DNA from: Quercus robur
Lineage: Eukaryota > Streptophyta > Magnoliopsida > Fagales > Fagaceae
NCBI RefSeq assembly: GCF_932294415.1
Contig: NC_065537.1
Span: 64,184,290 to 64,248,289, forward strand
Length of the DNA stretch: 64,000 nt
Direction: 5' to 3'
The position numbers and the translations under genes were made by a program. The notes beneath the pieces were generated by a model, which was not told the DNA's origin, did not search any database, and saw only the letters and a list, made by a program, of their open reading frames with translations. This document shows positions 36,051 through 52,584 of this stretch, in pieces; positions within the stretch are counted from its first letter, which is position 1; each line of letters begins with the position of its first letter.

Positions 36051-37201
36051 CAACAAAATATGTTCTTTACTTCACAAAAGAAGTGCATACTCTTCACTCT
36101 TCAATCCAAATTCAAAACTACATAGTTCAATAAAAATATAACATCTATAAAACTCACCAAATAATAAATATAAAAAATATAACATAGTTTATGTCTTTCT
36201 TATTTTCTTTTTAAGTTTAAAAAATATAGGTTGGATATAAAAGGTATTTGACAAATTTAAAATAAAAATGAATATTTATTTGTTATACGAGTTAAACAAG
36301 TTGTGGTAAAGGGTTATTTCAAGTTGACATGAATAAATTGGTTTGTCAAATGTATCAATTTGTGAGAGATCATGCCATTGGTCAAGGAAGTTCAATTGAT
36401 TACATTTTCCCTTTACATTAAGGTTTTTATAATGGAGTTACCATTTATTTAATTATTATTGGAAAAAAAATCACAATTGAAAAATTCATCATTTTATTGA
36501 TTTGAGAGTGAATATCCATTGTTCATAGGAAATTACATGGCTTTAGTCCCAAATACATTCTAAGATAAAGTACATGACTTTATTTCTTACTTACAATCAA
36601 GAAATTGAAAATTACATGGATAAGCAATTAATTTACTAATTCTTAATCTAAGCTCAGAGGTTATGTTATAAGATGGGAAGGTGTTAGGCACTACCTTGCC
36701 CGGTGAAACAGGTCTTCTAGACTATGGTTGCCAATGCTTATATCATGTCATTCAATTAATCAATATATTATTAATCAATTGCATATTTATTACTTTAATT
36801 TAAATTAACATGTTACTTGCTTGAATTTAAATGTGTGTGCATGTGATAAACCCTAATTCCATTTTTTATCATCACATTTGGATTGAAATTAATATCCTAG
36901 ATTCAAGAATTTGAGGGAATTATGAAATTAAGATTTTTTTTCTTTCATATTTTGGATATAAACTTAAGATCAAAGCTAGTATTACACTTGACCATGTGAC
37001 AAATAACCAAGAACATGCAAAGAACACATATGACAACATTCAAGGATATCAAGAACATTTAAGCATATTCAAGGAATTTAAATGATCAACTAGCATGATT
37101 TAATCCTAAATCAACATTATAGGAAAATGAAATACAAACTAGGGAAAAGGATTACACATGCATGCAAGATCCACACACTGAAGGAGGAGGCTTTTGGTGG
37201 A
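36051..37201. other. AT-rich intergenic DNA, no gene seen
   Basis: No open frame with family resemblance and no clear transposon ends. Confidence 0.45.
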
Positions 37202-37206
37202 GGTAC

Positions 37207-38491
37207 TGTGAGAGTGCCCCTTTTTTTTCGTGACACTCAGGCCCAAGGATCCTAGGCCTAAATGAAAAGGAGGATTTGGTGGACCGGGCCTTGACTCACC
37301 GCAGCTAACGAGCTGTTTAAGAATCAAGTGAAATGCAGAGAATACTCTTGAAAAACAAACAAAAATGACAAATAAGGATATCGTAGAATGCCAAAAATTA
37401 ACAAGGTAAATTCAGGAGGAAAGAGACAGGATTAACTAAGCGATAAAAAATTAGTGCTGTGGGGATCCTGGGAAATATGAAGCAAAGTTTCATTAATGCA
37501 TCGTTTGTTTGATTACAGAAAGCTCACTAGGACGTGCTACAAGGTTCAATCAAGCTTAAAAATTGCAGTCTTGAATGACTATTTCAGCCTTCAAAACTTG
37601 CAAAGTTTAATTCTCGTTGAATCCGAGTATGTGCAATAGTGGCTTTTACAGGATACCGGGAAGCAATATTTTGTTTTCCCTTAATATTTTCTCTTCACTC
37701 TTGATTTTCTCTGATAGTTCTTTTTCTAGAGAATTTCTTCTTTCTTCCTCACTTTTTCGCTGCCCCTTTCTTCACAGCCCGTCCCCCCCTTTTATAATGG
37801 AGTTTGCTGGGCTTCCCGGGAAACCATTGGTTCCCCTGTTTTGCTCTCTTGCGAACAGAGCATGTCTTGTCCCTGTTGTCTTGGTAAGTCCCTTTTCCGT
37901 TTCTTCTCATTCTTTCCTTCTCTCAGTTCTGATCCTTTTGAAAGCTTCTGGTTGGCTATCTTCTTTGGGAGTGCTGAGGTATGCCCTTCTCGGCATCCCC
38001 ACTTCTGGCGCCTTCTACTTTTCCTTTTCTTTCCTATTTGGGCGGAATCCTGTTCTGCCTTTTTAAAGATCGTTTGTTATCATCCTTCTTCCCTGTCTTG
38101 GTTCCCCGAGGACTCTTCTGTCTGTGCCGTGAGAAGTCGCTCGCGCTTTTGTTTTCTTGTTTTTTTTTTTTTTTTTTTTTTCTGTCTTCTTTCTATCGAG
38201 CTGTCCCAATCTTCCTTCTTCTTTGTGCCTGAAGGGATCCGCGCCTATTGATGGTGCCTGAGGATCCTTGCTTCTTATACTTTGCTGTGGTCTTCTCTCT
38301 TTTTTTCTTTGGATGCTTCTCTTTTCTGGGCTTCGGGATCCTCTGGGCCTTTCTTTTATTTCCTCATGGATCTCCCGTATAATCCCTTTGGACTTGGCTT
38401 GAGTTTTCCTTCTGGGCTTAACTCATTCTTTTTGGGCTTAGCTTATTCTTTCTTGGGCTTATTTTACTATGATCTTTTTCAGACCTCAACA
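37207..38491 (-). mobile_element. Solo LTR (copy B), inverted relative to copy A
   Basis: On the minus strand it begins TGTTGAGGTCTGAAAA and ends GGGGCACTCTCACA, the same ends as the LTR at 26658-27912. Flanks are GGTAC on both sides (37202-37206 and 38492-38496), so this was a separate insertion. About 1285 bp, with a TATA box on the minus strand near 37790. A T-run near 38159-38180 adds length. The plus-strand open frames at 37.6-38.5 kb are antisense LTR text. Confidence 0.93.
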
Positions 38492-38496
38492 GGTAC

Positions 38497-42956
<4,460 letters not shown>

Positions 42957-44478
42957 TGTCTTATGAATCATATCATGTGTCTGTAAAGTCCTCGTTGTCC
43001 TCTTTTTGTAGCTTTGTACCTATTTTTGGTTGCTAAAGGATTTACAATTTGGCAAAATTTTTGAAAATATGCATTTTTAGTGAACTAAAATACAAACTCT
43101 TATTCTAAAAGTGATTATATGCAATATAATGTTTGGGTCTACCCTTTATTTTGAAAGAATCTTTATGTTATGTTAGGTATGTGTTAAAAATGTGACTTTT
43201 CTGCTCCAATTTACAATCCTGTCACCTGTGAGACTGATCTCCCCTCCCCTTTATTTGGTCACCCCATAAATTGAACTCTTCCCTATGTATGTATACAAGA
43301 TGAGGGAATTGCACACATCCGAAAATTAGTTAGGACTTGGGACAATAAAAAAAGACCATTTTTTCCTTGTTTACATGATTCGCCTTCTAGTTCTTGAGCA
43401 TAGCCCTTCCTCGCCCAAAAGTCACAACCGTTAAGTGCATGAGACTATTTTTTACTTGAGGAACTTGTAACATTGTTGATTACCCATTCACTGTTCCAAG
43501 GCTTAAAGTTTTAGCTATTGTCATCCCTCTAGTTGCACTAATTGTCCTATGCACAGGATGTATGCATTCTCACTCTCATAATGTTTAATGTATAGATTCC
43601 AAAGCTATATGAGATACACATGTGGTGAGGAAGAGAATGTATACATTAGATGCATCAAAAGGTTTCTTTTAGTTAAGTTCTATCTTAAAATTGACTATTG
43701 GAGAGAATAAGGAACATATGTTGTGCCAAAAAAATTCATGATGAGCTCATAAAATGCCTTATGCCCTTCACTGGCATGATAGGAAGTTAAAAAAAATAAT
43801 AATAATAATTGTGAGGTTCCTGTAAGGTTATAATAGCTTTTACAATTTTTACCAAAGGCTTTGGGATAGTGGATACTCATCCCTCTAATGATGACTGGAA
43901 GATAAGAGTTAGACATAGACTTCAATAATAAAAGTGCTTGACATTGTTATAAATAAATTCATTTAGAGTAGTGATGGTTTCAATTGACTTAAAAGATGTG
44001 CCACAAATTTAGAGATCTAAAATTCAATCTATCATTAGGCTTATAACGACCAAAAAAAAAAAAAAAACAAAAAAAAAAAACTTGTTGAGCATGGTTTTAA
44101 AAACAAAATTGTTCAATGGTGGAATGGAAAAATGAGAGGTTCAAGATTTTTGAAGTCAGACTGTAATGATATCATAATTAATTTGATAATTATTTAAGAT
44201 ACAAATAAATTAATTAAAATTATAAAATTAGAATAGTTGACTAAAAACAATATCTTGCGAAATTTAAACAACTTTTAAATGTATATCACATTAACTAATG
44301 AGAAAAGTGACACTAACTGATGATTCACATCTTAGTTTTCGCCTAATTTTCTTCTAAACTCTTCACTCTTTTTCAATAAGTTTTCTCCTATTTATTCTCC
44401 TATACTCTTCACACTCTTTTGGATATTGTAGTGAATGTGAGAGTATGTGAGATTTTTGCTTTTCTCCCGTGGGAACTA
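42957..44478. other. RABH1 3' flank and intergenic DNA
   Basis: The first 180 bp are the original of the flank that reappears at 52.86 and 55.02 kb. A tRNA-like stretch followed by an A-rich tail at about 43960-44080 (GTGATGGTTTCAATTG, GATCTAAAATTCAATC) could be a decayed SINE. No other gene seen. Confidence 0.45.
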
Positions 44479-44479
44479 T

Positions 44480-45031
44480 TAGGGGTCGCAATTCATGTTC
44501 GCAGGTAGGGTTCGTATCAGGTTGAGCCTTGAGTATTCGGCTATATGAGTTCACCTGGAATCTGACTTGTTTAGTAAATGTGTCAAGAACCTCAATTCTA
44601 ACACAAACTGATTATTAAACAAGTTAACCCAACATGACACGTTTAACTCGTTTAATTCACAAGTTATATAAAAGGTCAATACAAATAACTCGTTTAATAA
44701 CCAGTTTGATTAATAGGTCATACTTGACTTGAATAACATGTTATCAATTCTTATATATCTAAAATTAAAAATAAAATTATAACTATAAATATAGTAATAA
44801 ACATATAATTACAACAAAATTTTGAGCAATAGTAATAACAAAAGCTAATACCTTTATAAGCTAAACGGGTCAAATGGGTTTACATGTTGAACTTGAACAC
44901 AACCCGTTTATTAAATGGGTCAGTTATGTTGACCTGAATATGATTCAAACTCATTTAAGTTCAACCCACGACCTGTTTATAAATGGGTTAGTCGTATTGG
45001 GTTTGTGTGTCATGTCAGATTTTGCCACCTG
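44480..45031. mobile_element. Non-autonomous hAT-like element
   Basis: Ends AGGGGTCGCAATTC and GATTTTGCCACCTG are imperfect inverted repeats of the 'GGGGTGGCAATTC' type. The interior is full of CGTTTAATAA/ACCCGTTTAT/GGGTCA words arranged symmetrically, a very common class in plant genomes. About 550 bp. No perfect 8-bp duplication remains. Confidence 0.7.
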
Positions 45032-45099
45032 AGATTTTTTATGTGAGATTTTCACTCGGTACCGTGGAGTGTGAGATTTTTTTCTCAATGAATTTTCTC

Positions 45100-45895
45100 A
45101 TATTTAAATAAGAATCTCCTATTTAAAGAGTTTTGTGGCATGAGTTTTCTATATGTGTAGAATGAGTTTTTTCATAATTAAATTGAGAATCTCACTTTTC
45201 TCATATTTAAATAAATAGTACAGGAAACTAAACTCATCCTTCTAAATAAATAGTATAGGAAACTAAACTCATCCTTCACTTGTAATAAATAGTATAGAGT
45301 TTTGTAGCATGGGTTTTCAATATGTGTAGAATGATTACTTGTAGTATAGGAAAATACTCGCCCTGTAAAATAAACCCTTTATAAATAAATAGTATAGAAA
45401 ACTAAACTCATCCTTCACTTGTAGTATAGGAAAATAAACTCATTCTAAATAAATAAATAGTATAGGAAACTAAACTCATCTTTCACTTGTAGTATAGGAA
45501 AATACTCGCCCAGGAAAATAAACTGTACTCACTTGTAGAATGATCACCTGTAGTATAGGAAAATAAACTCCTTCTAAATAAATAAATAGTACAGGAAACT
45601 AAACTCATCCTTCACTTGTAGTATAGGAAAATACTCGCCCTAGAAAATAAACTATACTCCTTGTAATAAATAGTATATGGCATGAGTTTTCTACCCATAT
45701 AGAGTATCCTTCACTTGTAGTATAGGAAAATATTCGCCCTGGAAAATAAATTGTACTCCTTGTAATAAATAGTATAGAATTTTGTCATTTGTCATGGCAT
45801 GGCATGAGTTTTCTACCCGCCTAGGTACTCCTTGTAATTGTGGCATGAGTAGTTGTCACTAATCATGATTCACTTGTAGTATAGGAAAATAATTA
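45100..45895. repeat. Irregular tandem repeat, AGTATAGGAAA type
   Basis: Words such as AAATAGTATAGGAAACTAAA, CTCATCCTTCACTTGTAGTA, AGGAAAATACTCGCCC and CTCCTTGTAATAAATAGTAT recur many times in shuffled order over about 800 bp. No open frame. It abuts the next, different repeat block. Confidence 0.85.
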
Positions 45896-45899
45896 CTGT

Positions 45900-48800
45900 G
45901 AAAATGTCCACTTTTTGTTCTCTTCTTTCTTTCTATATAATATTATATAATTTTTCTTCTTTCTATAAGATCTATAACATATTACACTTTGCTCTAACAT
46001 ATTACACTTTTCTATAATATACATAATTTTTCTTCTTTCTATTTTCTATAATATTTTTTCTCTTTTTCTTCTTTCTATCTTACACAGCTCTAACATATTA
46101 CACTTTTCTATAATATTATATAATTTTTCTTCAACATAGCTCTAACATATTACACTTTTCTATCTTACATCTTTCTCTCAACAATATTATATAATTTTTC
46201 TAACATAGCTCTAACATACTAACATAGCTCTAACATATTACACTTTTCTATCTTACATCTTTCTCTCAACAATATTATATAATTTTTCTTCAACATAGCT
46301 CTAACATATTACACTTTTCTATCTTACATATTTCTCTCAACATCTTAAACAATTCTTATTAACATAGATTAAACATTATTCAACATAGATAACACTATTT
46401 CGTCAACATAGCTTAAACGATTAAACATTATTTAGATAACACTATCAACATAGCTCTAACATATTACACTTTTCTATCTTACATCTTTCTCTCAACATCT
46501 TAAACAATTCTTATTAACATAGATTAAACATTATTCAACATAGATAACACTATTTCGTCAACATAGCTTAAACGATTAAACATTATTTAGATAACACTAT
46601 TTCGTCAACATAGCTTAAACGATTAAACATTATTCAACATAGATCACACATCAACATAGATAACACTATTTCGTCAACATAGCTTAAACGATTAAACATT
46701 ATTTAGATAACACTATCAACATAGCTCTAACATATTACACTTTTCTATCTTACATCTTTCTCTCAACATCTTAAACAATTCTTATTAACATAGATTAAAC
46801 ATTATTCAACATAGATAACAACGATTAAACATTATTTAGATAACACTATTTCGTCAACATAGCTTAAACGACTAAACATTATTCAACATAAACATAGCTT
46901 AAACGATTAAACATTATTTAGATAACACTATCAACATAGCTCTAACATATTACACTTTTCTATCTTACATCTTTCTCTCAACATCTTAAACAATTCCACT
47001 TTTCTATCTTACATCTTTCTCTCAACATCTTAAACAATTCTTATTAACATAGATTAAACATTATTCAACATAGATAACAACGATTAAACATTATTTAGAT
47101 AACACTATTTCGTCAACATAGCTTAAACGATTAAACATTATTCAACATAGATCACACATCAACATAGCTTAAAAAATTCTTATTAAACATTAGAACATAG
47201 CTTAAACGATTAAACATTATTCAACATAGATCACACATCAACATGGCTTAAACATAGCTTAAACAATTCTTATTAAACATTGTTTAATTAGATAACACTA
47301 TAGCTTAAACGATTAAACATTATTCAACATAGATCACACATCAACATAGCTTAAACGTAGCTTAAACAATTCTTATTAAACATTGTTTAATTAGATAACA
47401 CTATAGCTTAAACGATTAAACATTATTCAACATAGATCACACAGCTTAAACATAGCTTAAACAATTCTTATTAAACATTAGAACATAGCTTAAACGATTA
47501 AACATTATTCAACATAGATCACATAGCTTAAACATAGCTTAAACAATTCTTATTAAACATTGTTTAATTAGATAACACTATAGCTTATTAAACATTGTTT
47601 AATTAGATAACACTATAGCTTAAACGATTAAACATTATTCAACATAGATTCAACAGCTTAAACATAGCTTAAACAATTCTTATTAAACATTGTTTAATTA
47701 GATAACACTATAGCTTATTAAACATTGTTTAATTAGATAACACTATAGCTTAAACGATTAAACATTATTCAACATAGATCACACATCAACATAGCTTAAA
47801 CATAGCTTAAACAATTCTTATTAAACATTGTTTAATTAGATAACACTATAGCTTAAACGATTAAACATTATTCAACATAGCTTAAACATAGCTTAAACAA
47901 TTCTTATTAAACATTAGAACATAGCTTAAACGATTAAACATTATTCAACATAGATCACATAGCTTAAACATAGCTTAAACAATTCTTATTAAACATTGTT
48001 TAATTAGATAACACTATAGCTTATTAAACATTGTTTAATTAGATAACACTATAGCTTAAACGATTAAACATTATTCAACATAGATTCAACAGCTTAAACA
48101 TAGCTTAAACAATTCTTATTAAACATTGTTTAATTAGATAACACTATAGCTTATTAAACATTGTTTAATTAGATAACACTATAGCTTAAACGATTAAACA
48201 TTATTCAACATAGATTCAACAGCTTAAACATAGCTTAAACAATTCTTATTAAACATTGTTTAATTAGATAACACTATAGCTTATTAAACATTGTTTAATT
48301 AGATAACACTATAGCTTAAACGATTAAACATTATTCAACATAGATCACACATCAACATAGCTTAAACATAGCTTAAACAATTCTTATTAAACATTGTTTA
48401 ATTAGATAACACTATAGCTTAAACGATTAAACATTATTCAACATAGCTTAAACATAGCTTAAACAATTCTTATTAAACATTAGAACATAGCTTAAACGAT
48501 TAAACATTATTCAACATAGATCACATAGCTTAAACATAGCTTAAACAATTCTTATTAAACATTGTTTAATTAGATAACACTATAGCTTATTAAACATTGT
48601 TTAATTAGATAACACTATAGCTTAAACGATTAAACATTATTCAACATAGATTCAATAGCTTAAACATAGCTTAAACAATTCTTATTAAACAATTCTTATT
48701 AAACATTGTTTAATTAGATAACACTATAGCTTAAACGATTAAACATTATTCAACATAGATTCAACAGCTTAAACGATTAAACATTATTCAACATAGATCA

Positions 48801-49070
48801 CACATCAACATAGCTTAAACATAGCTTAAACAATTCTTATTAAACATTGTTTAATTAGATAACACTATAGCTTAAACGATTAAACATTATTCAACATAGA
48901 TCACACATCAACATAGCTTAAACATAGCTATTAAACATTGTTTAATTAGATAACACTATAGCTTAAACGATTAAACATTATTCAACATAGATTCAACAGC
49001 TTAAACGATTAAACATAGATCACACATCAACATTAGATTAAACATTAGATTAAACATTAGACTCACTATT
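45900..49070. repeat. Complex nested tandem-repeat block (about 3.1 kb)
   Basis: AT-rich array with no open frame over 180 bp. The left part (45.9-46.4 kb) is built from CTAACATATTACACTTTTCT/ATCTTACATCTTTCTCTCAA words. The middle (46.4-47.1 kb) mixes these with ATAGCTTAAACGATTAAACA, and the right part is dominated by the latter plus ATTGTTTAATTAGATAACAC. CGATTAAACATT occurs roughly 25 times. A regular 130-bp unit can be measured: TAGCTTATTAAACATTG starts at 47581 and 47711, and again at 48017, 48147 and 48277. Units are combined into longer blocks that repeat, such as those containing TTAGAACATAGC at about 47191, 47480, 47915 and 48481. It ends just before the LOB gene region. Confidence 0.93.
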
Positions 49071-49329
49071 TCTTACACACTATTTCTCAAGTAAACTCAT
49101 AACTCCCTCACTCCTTCTCCTTCCTTCACTTGTCTACAAAGTGAGTTTGTATTATTCCGTGTGTTACTCTCTCTTCTCCAACGTTATATTAACCATGTTT
49201 TTATCATCATTAGCCGATGTGGGATTTCATTTACAAACTGTATACGTTTTTTACGCTTTTGGTTTCCCACTTTCTATATCGCGGTAATTACCCCTGTTTT
49301 CTTAGTTGTTTGTGATATTTTGTTAGGTT

Positions 49330-50000
49330 GTCTTCGATTCCTCCAATTTTCTCAAGCCATGGTTTCCAATGGTGTCCAAGTCTTCCAATTTTCTCAAGCC
49401 ATGGTGTAAGTCATGGTGTCCAAATGGTGTCAGCGTAACCTGATCCAAGTTGGTGTCCAATGGCGTCCAATTTTCTCAAGCCATGGTGTCCATTGGTGTC
49501 CTCCCATGGTGTAAGCATAACCTGATCGAAGTTTGGGTGTCCAATGGTGTTCGATTCCTCCAATTTTCTCAAGCCACCCTCCAAAATTGCTCCTTCCAAA
49601 GTCCTCCAATTTTCTCAAGCCATGGTGTCCCAGTCTTTCAATTTTCCCAAGCCATGGTGTAAGCGTAACCTGATCCAAGTTGGTGTCCAATGGTGTCCAA
49701 GTCCTCCATTTTTCTCAAGCCATGGTGTCCAAGTTCTATGGTGTGGTTTAAGCGTAACCTGATCCAAGTTGATGTCCAATGGTGTCCAAGTACTCCAAGC
49801 TACCAAGCCAAGTTCTCCATGGTTTTCTTCCTCCAACCTATGTCTGCCATGGTTTTCTTCCTCCAAGCTATCAAGCCGTGTCTGCCACTTTCTTCCTCCC
49901 AGTGTCCAATGATGTCCAAGTCCTTCCTCCCATGGTTTTCTTTCGCCTATCATGGGATGTCTGCCATGGTTTTCTTCCTCCCTCCAAGTAACCTGATCCA
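49330..50000 (+). repeat. GTGTCC/CCATGGT-rich degenerate repeat
   Basis: Repeated words: CCAATTTTCTCAAGCCATGG, TGGTGTCCAATGGTGTCCAA and GTAAGCGTAACCTGATCCAA, then from 49.8 kb CATGGTTTTCTTCCTCCAA. It sits between the large tandem array and the LOB gene. Open frames on both strands here are repeat by-products. It may be transcribed as the 5' leader or an intron of the LOB gene, since a TGTTTTTTATTTGAATTT(T)GATTTG motif recurs at about 50090, 50185 and 50465 towards that gene. Confidence 0.8.
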
Positions 50001-50643
50001 ATTTTCTTGTCGTGGATTCTGTTTTTTATTTTAATGAATTTTGATATGATTTTCTTCGCTAGCTTGCCATGATTAATTTCTGTTTTTTATTTGAATTTCG
50101 ATTTGCTGAAGATAGTGTCGCTCTTGATTCATTATATTTCTTCCCTTTTCTGTTTTTGATTGCACATTCTTCCCTTCTCTCTGTTTTTTATTTGAATGTT
50201 GATTTGAAGAAGATAGTGTTGCTCACTTGACCCCAATAGCTGGTCTTGTTAAAGATAGAAATAATTTACATTTTTTTCAGATTTTTTTTTTCTTCCACTC
50301 CTTGGTAATCACCTGTGTACCTTGGTATCTCTCTGGTGGTGCTTCCAATCCCTTCCAATCCTCTTGGCGTTCTCTCTGCTATTCAGAGCAACCTGACACA
50401 ACAACCCACCACCAAAGATTGAAAAATTTTACATTTTTTTTTATATTTCTTCCCTTCTCTCTGTTTTTTATTTTAATTTTGATTTGCAGAAGACAGTTTA
50501 GCTCAATTATGTTATATTAACCTTGTTTTTCTCATCATTATTCAATGTAGGACTAAAGAATTTTTTTGAAAAGCTCCATTTTGATTAGGATCTTGACACT
50601 AATGACTTTGTATTCATCTTCCTGTCTTTCTGAAACAGACATT

Positions 50644-50895
50644 ATGGCGTGCGCTGCATGCAGAATCATGAAAAAAGGATGCAAAGCTGATTGTCCTTTC
50701 GCAGATTTTTTTGGACCTCAAGATACAGAGAGGTTTCGGACAATCAAAGGCCTTTACAGTGTCCAAAAGATGAGAAATTTGTTGCGTGATCCCAATACTA
50801 CTAGGGAAGACAAGGAACGTCGTTTACAAGAGTGGTATGAGGAGGCCGTTGCACTAGAGGTTGCTCAAATATTGGAAGATTTGAAAAATGGATAG
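50644..50895 (+). CDS. Short LOB-domain (LBD) protein
   Basis: LOB-domain proteins are plant-specific DNA-binding transcription factors. The frame from ATG 50644 gives 83 aa beginning MACAACRIMKKGCKADCPFA with the diagnostic C-x2-C-x6-C-x3-C zinc motif (C3, C6, C13, C17). Next comes DFFGPQDTERFRTIKGLYSV and QKMRNLLRD, the position of the GAS block, then EDKERRLQEWYEEAVALEVA in place of the usual DAV..YEANAR. The leucine-zipper-like end and all of the variable C-terminus are missing; most LBDs exceed 150 aa. An acceptor-like CTGAAACAG lies 5 bp before the ATG, so an upstream non-coding exon is possible. An in-frame start at 50566 would add 26 hydrophobic residues with no family match. It may be a divergent short LBD or a truncated copy. 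Confidence 0.75.
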   Translation: MACAACRIMKKGCKADCPFADFFGPQDTERFRTIKGLYSVQKMRNLLRDPNTTREDKERRLQEWYEEAVALEVAQILEDLKNG

Positions 50896-51299
50896 TTTTC
50901 ATGGGCTTGTTATTGGGCTTTCAGCAGCAAAATCATTTGTGATTGGGCCAGCTGCTTTAGTTTCTGCTTTAATGCTATGTCTGCATGTGGAATTGTTCTG
51001 TCTTGCACATTTGTCAAATTTGTGTTCTGGTCTTGTCTTTCGGAACAGACTTTCACGGAGTCCCTTTTTTTTTTTTTTTTTGATAGAGAAATTGTTCTGT
51101 TATATTTTGTTTTTACGAAATATTAATTATTACTATTAGGGTTTAACTAACGGCATATATTAATAAAAAAATTTAAGAAATATTTTAGTAAAAAATGAAA
51201 AAATAATTGACTTTTTTTTTTTTTTTTTTTTTACAGTTTTTTCAAATTTTAATAAAAAATTTCTAAAATAAATGATTAATTCATATATTATCTAGACCT

Positions 51300-52045
51300 T
51301 ACTATTATTATTATTTTTCAATGTCCCTGTTACACAAGCTCGATGTGAGCAACTTCTGAGCTTTCAGAAGTCTCAGTCAATCACTGATTGAACCAATTCT
51401 GCATCTCAAATTTCTTCTGCTTATGAATCTTCTATGGTGAATTCTAGTGCTCAATTTCAATCTGGTGGTGCTAGCTCTTCCCATTTCATTAACAATTTCA
51501 CGGTTAATATCATTTCCCCTTCTACTCCCATAGCATGGATTCCAAATATTCCATTTTTTCAGCTAGTATTGTTGATAGACAAGCTTCTGCATCTAAAGAT
51601 TGGATCTTGGACACAGGCAACTGATCATATAGTCCATTCAATCACTCATCTTACCACCATTATTTTTGTCATCAATACTGTTGTTCATTTACCTATTGCT
51701 ATTGGGGAAACAACATTAATAACTCATAAAGGCACAGTTAAAAACTCAGTGAAACTCTTATCTTGACTAGTGTACTTTGTGTACCTGCTTTAGTTTCAAC
51801 TTGATTTCCATTAGCCATCTTACAAAATCTTTATTTTGTTGCATTGTCTTCATTTCTAACCTGTGCTTTATCCAAAACCTTGCTCATTGGAGCATGATTG
51901 GTTTAGGTAAAGAACATGGTGGTCTCTACTTCCTGCAACAAGACTCAGATATGTTCAAATCAGTTGTTTCTTTTGTACATACATGTCCCTTTAATGGGTG
52001 GCACTATTGCTTAGGTCATCCCTCTAGCAGCTTGCAAACTTAATC
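51300..52045 (+). pseudogene. Copia-type retrotransposon fragment (gag/protease/pre-integrase)
   Basis: In the plus strand, in order but in changing frames: NVPVTQARCEQLLSFQKSQS (gag end), KDWILDTG and, after a shift at about 51615, TDHIVHSITHLT (aspartic protease DTGATDH motif broken across the shift). These are followed by VLCVPA, SFNLISISHLTKSLFC, LGKEHGGLYFLQQ and LGHPSSS (GAG-pre-integrase). No LTRs, reverse transcriptase or integrase core are present nearby. A truncated, dead remnant of about 750 bp. Confidence 0.88.
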
Positions 52046-52138
52046 CCTGTTTCTAGCAGCCCTAAACTTAACCAAAATTAACTTTTAAATTTCTAAACCT
52101 AATAAGTAATCATTCCAAGCTTCATTTTTGAGTTTCAG

Positions 52139-52139
52139 C

Positions 52140-52168
<29 letters not shown>
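52139..52168. repeat. Poly-C tract of 30 bp
   Basis: Thirty uninterrupted C followed by an A-rich stretch. Long C homopolymers are rare in plant DNA and are prone to sequencing and assembly error. Confidence 0.9.
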
Positions 52169-52170
<2 letters not shown>

Positions 52171-52584
52171 AAACAAAAAAAAAAAGGTTCAAATTTATGC
52201 ACCTAAATCCCAATACCCTCTAAAATCTCTCAATCTCTTTTTTATTCTTAAACTTTGGAGGGCCAATTCTTCATTCAATTTCACTAACTCAAAACACCGT
52301 GATAGGTCTCTCTTTCTCTCTCTTACACACGCACACACATTTTTATATTTTATTTATGATGTGTAATTCAAGTAATCAAATGATTAAATTTCGTCTATTG
52401 GAAGAGAAATTAGAGATGGGTTTCATTTGTTATAATCTCTATGTTTCTGGGTTCTTATGCAACTAACATTTTTAATGTACTGTTAAGTTGCTCAGAAACT
52501 TTGAAACAAATGCAATATCCCAAAGTCGTGATTAAAAACTTTTGTTTGCCAGTCAACGATGACTCTAATGGACCATCAGGAGTT

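Noticed and set aside
46000-49060. CRISPR-like array
   Set aside because: Repeats are long, variable, nested and without unique spacers, in a plant nuclear context; no cas genes.
49161-50034. Overlapping open frames on both strands
   Set aside because: Caused by the GTGTCC/CCATGG repeats; translations are repetitive and without domains.
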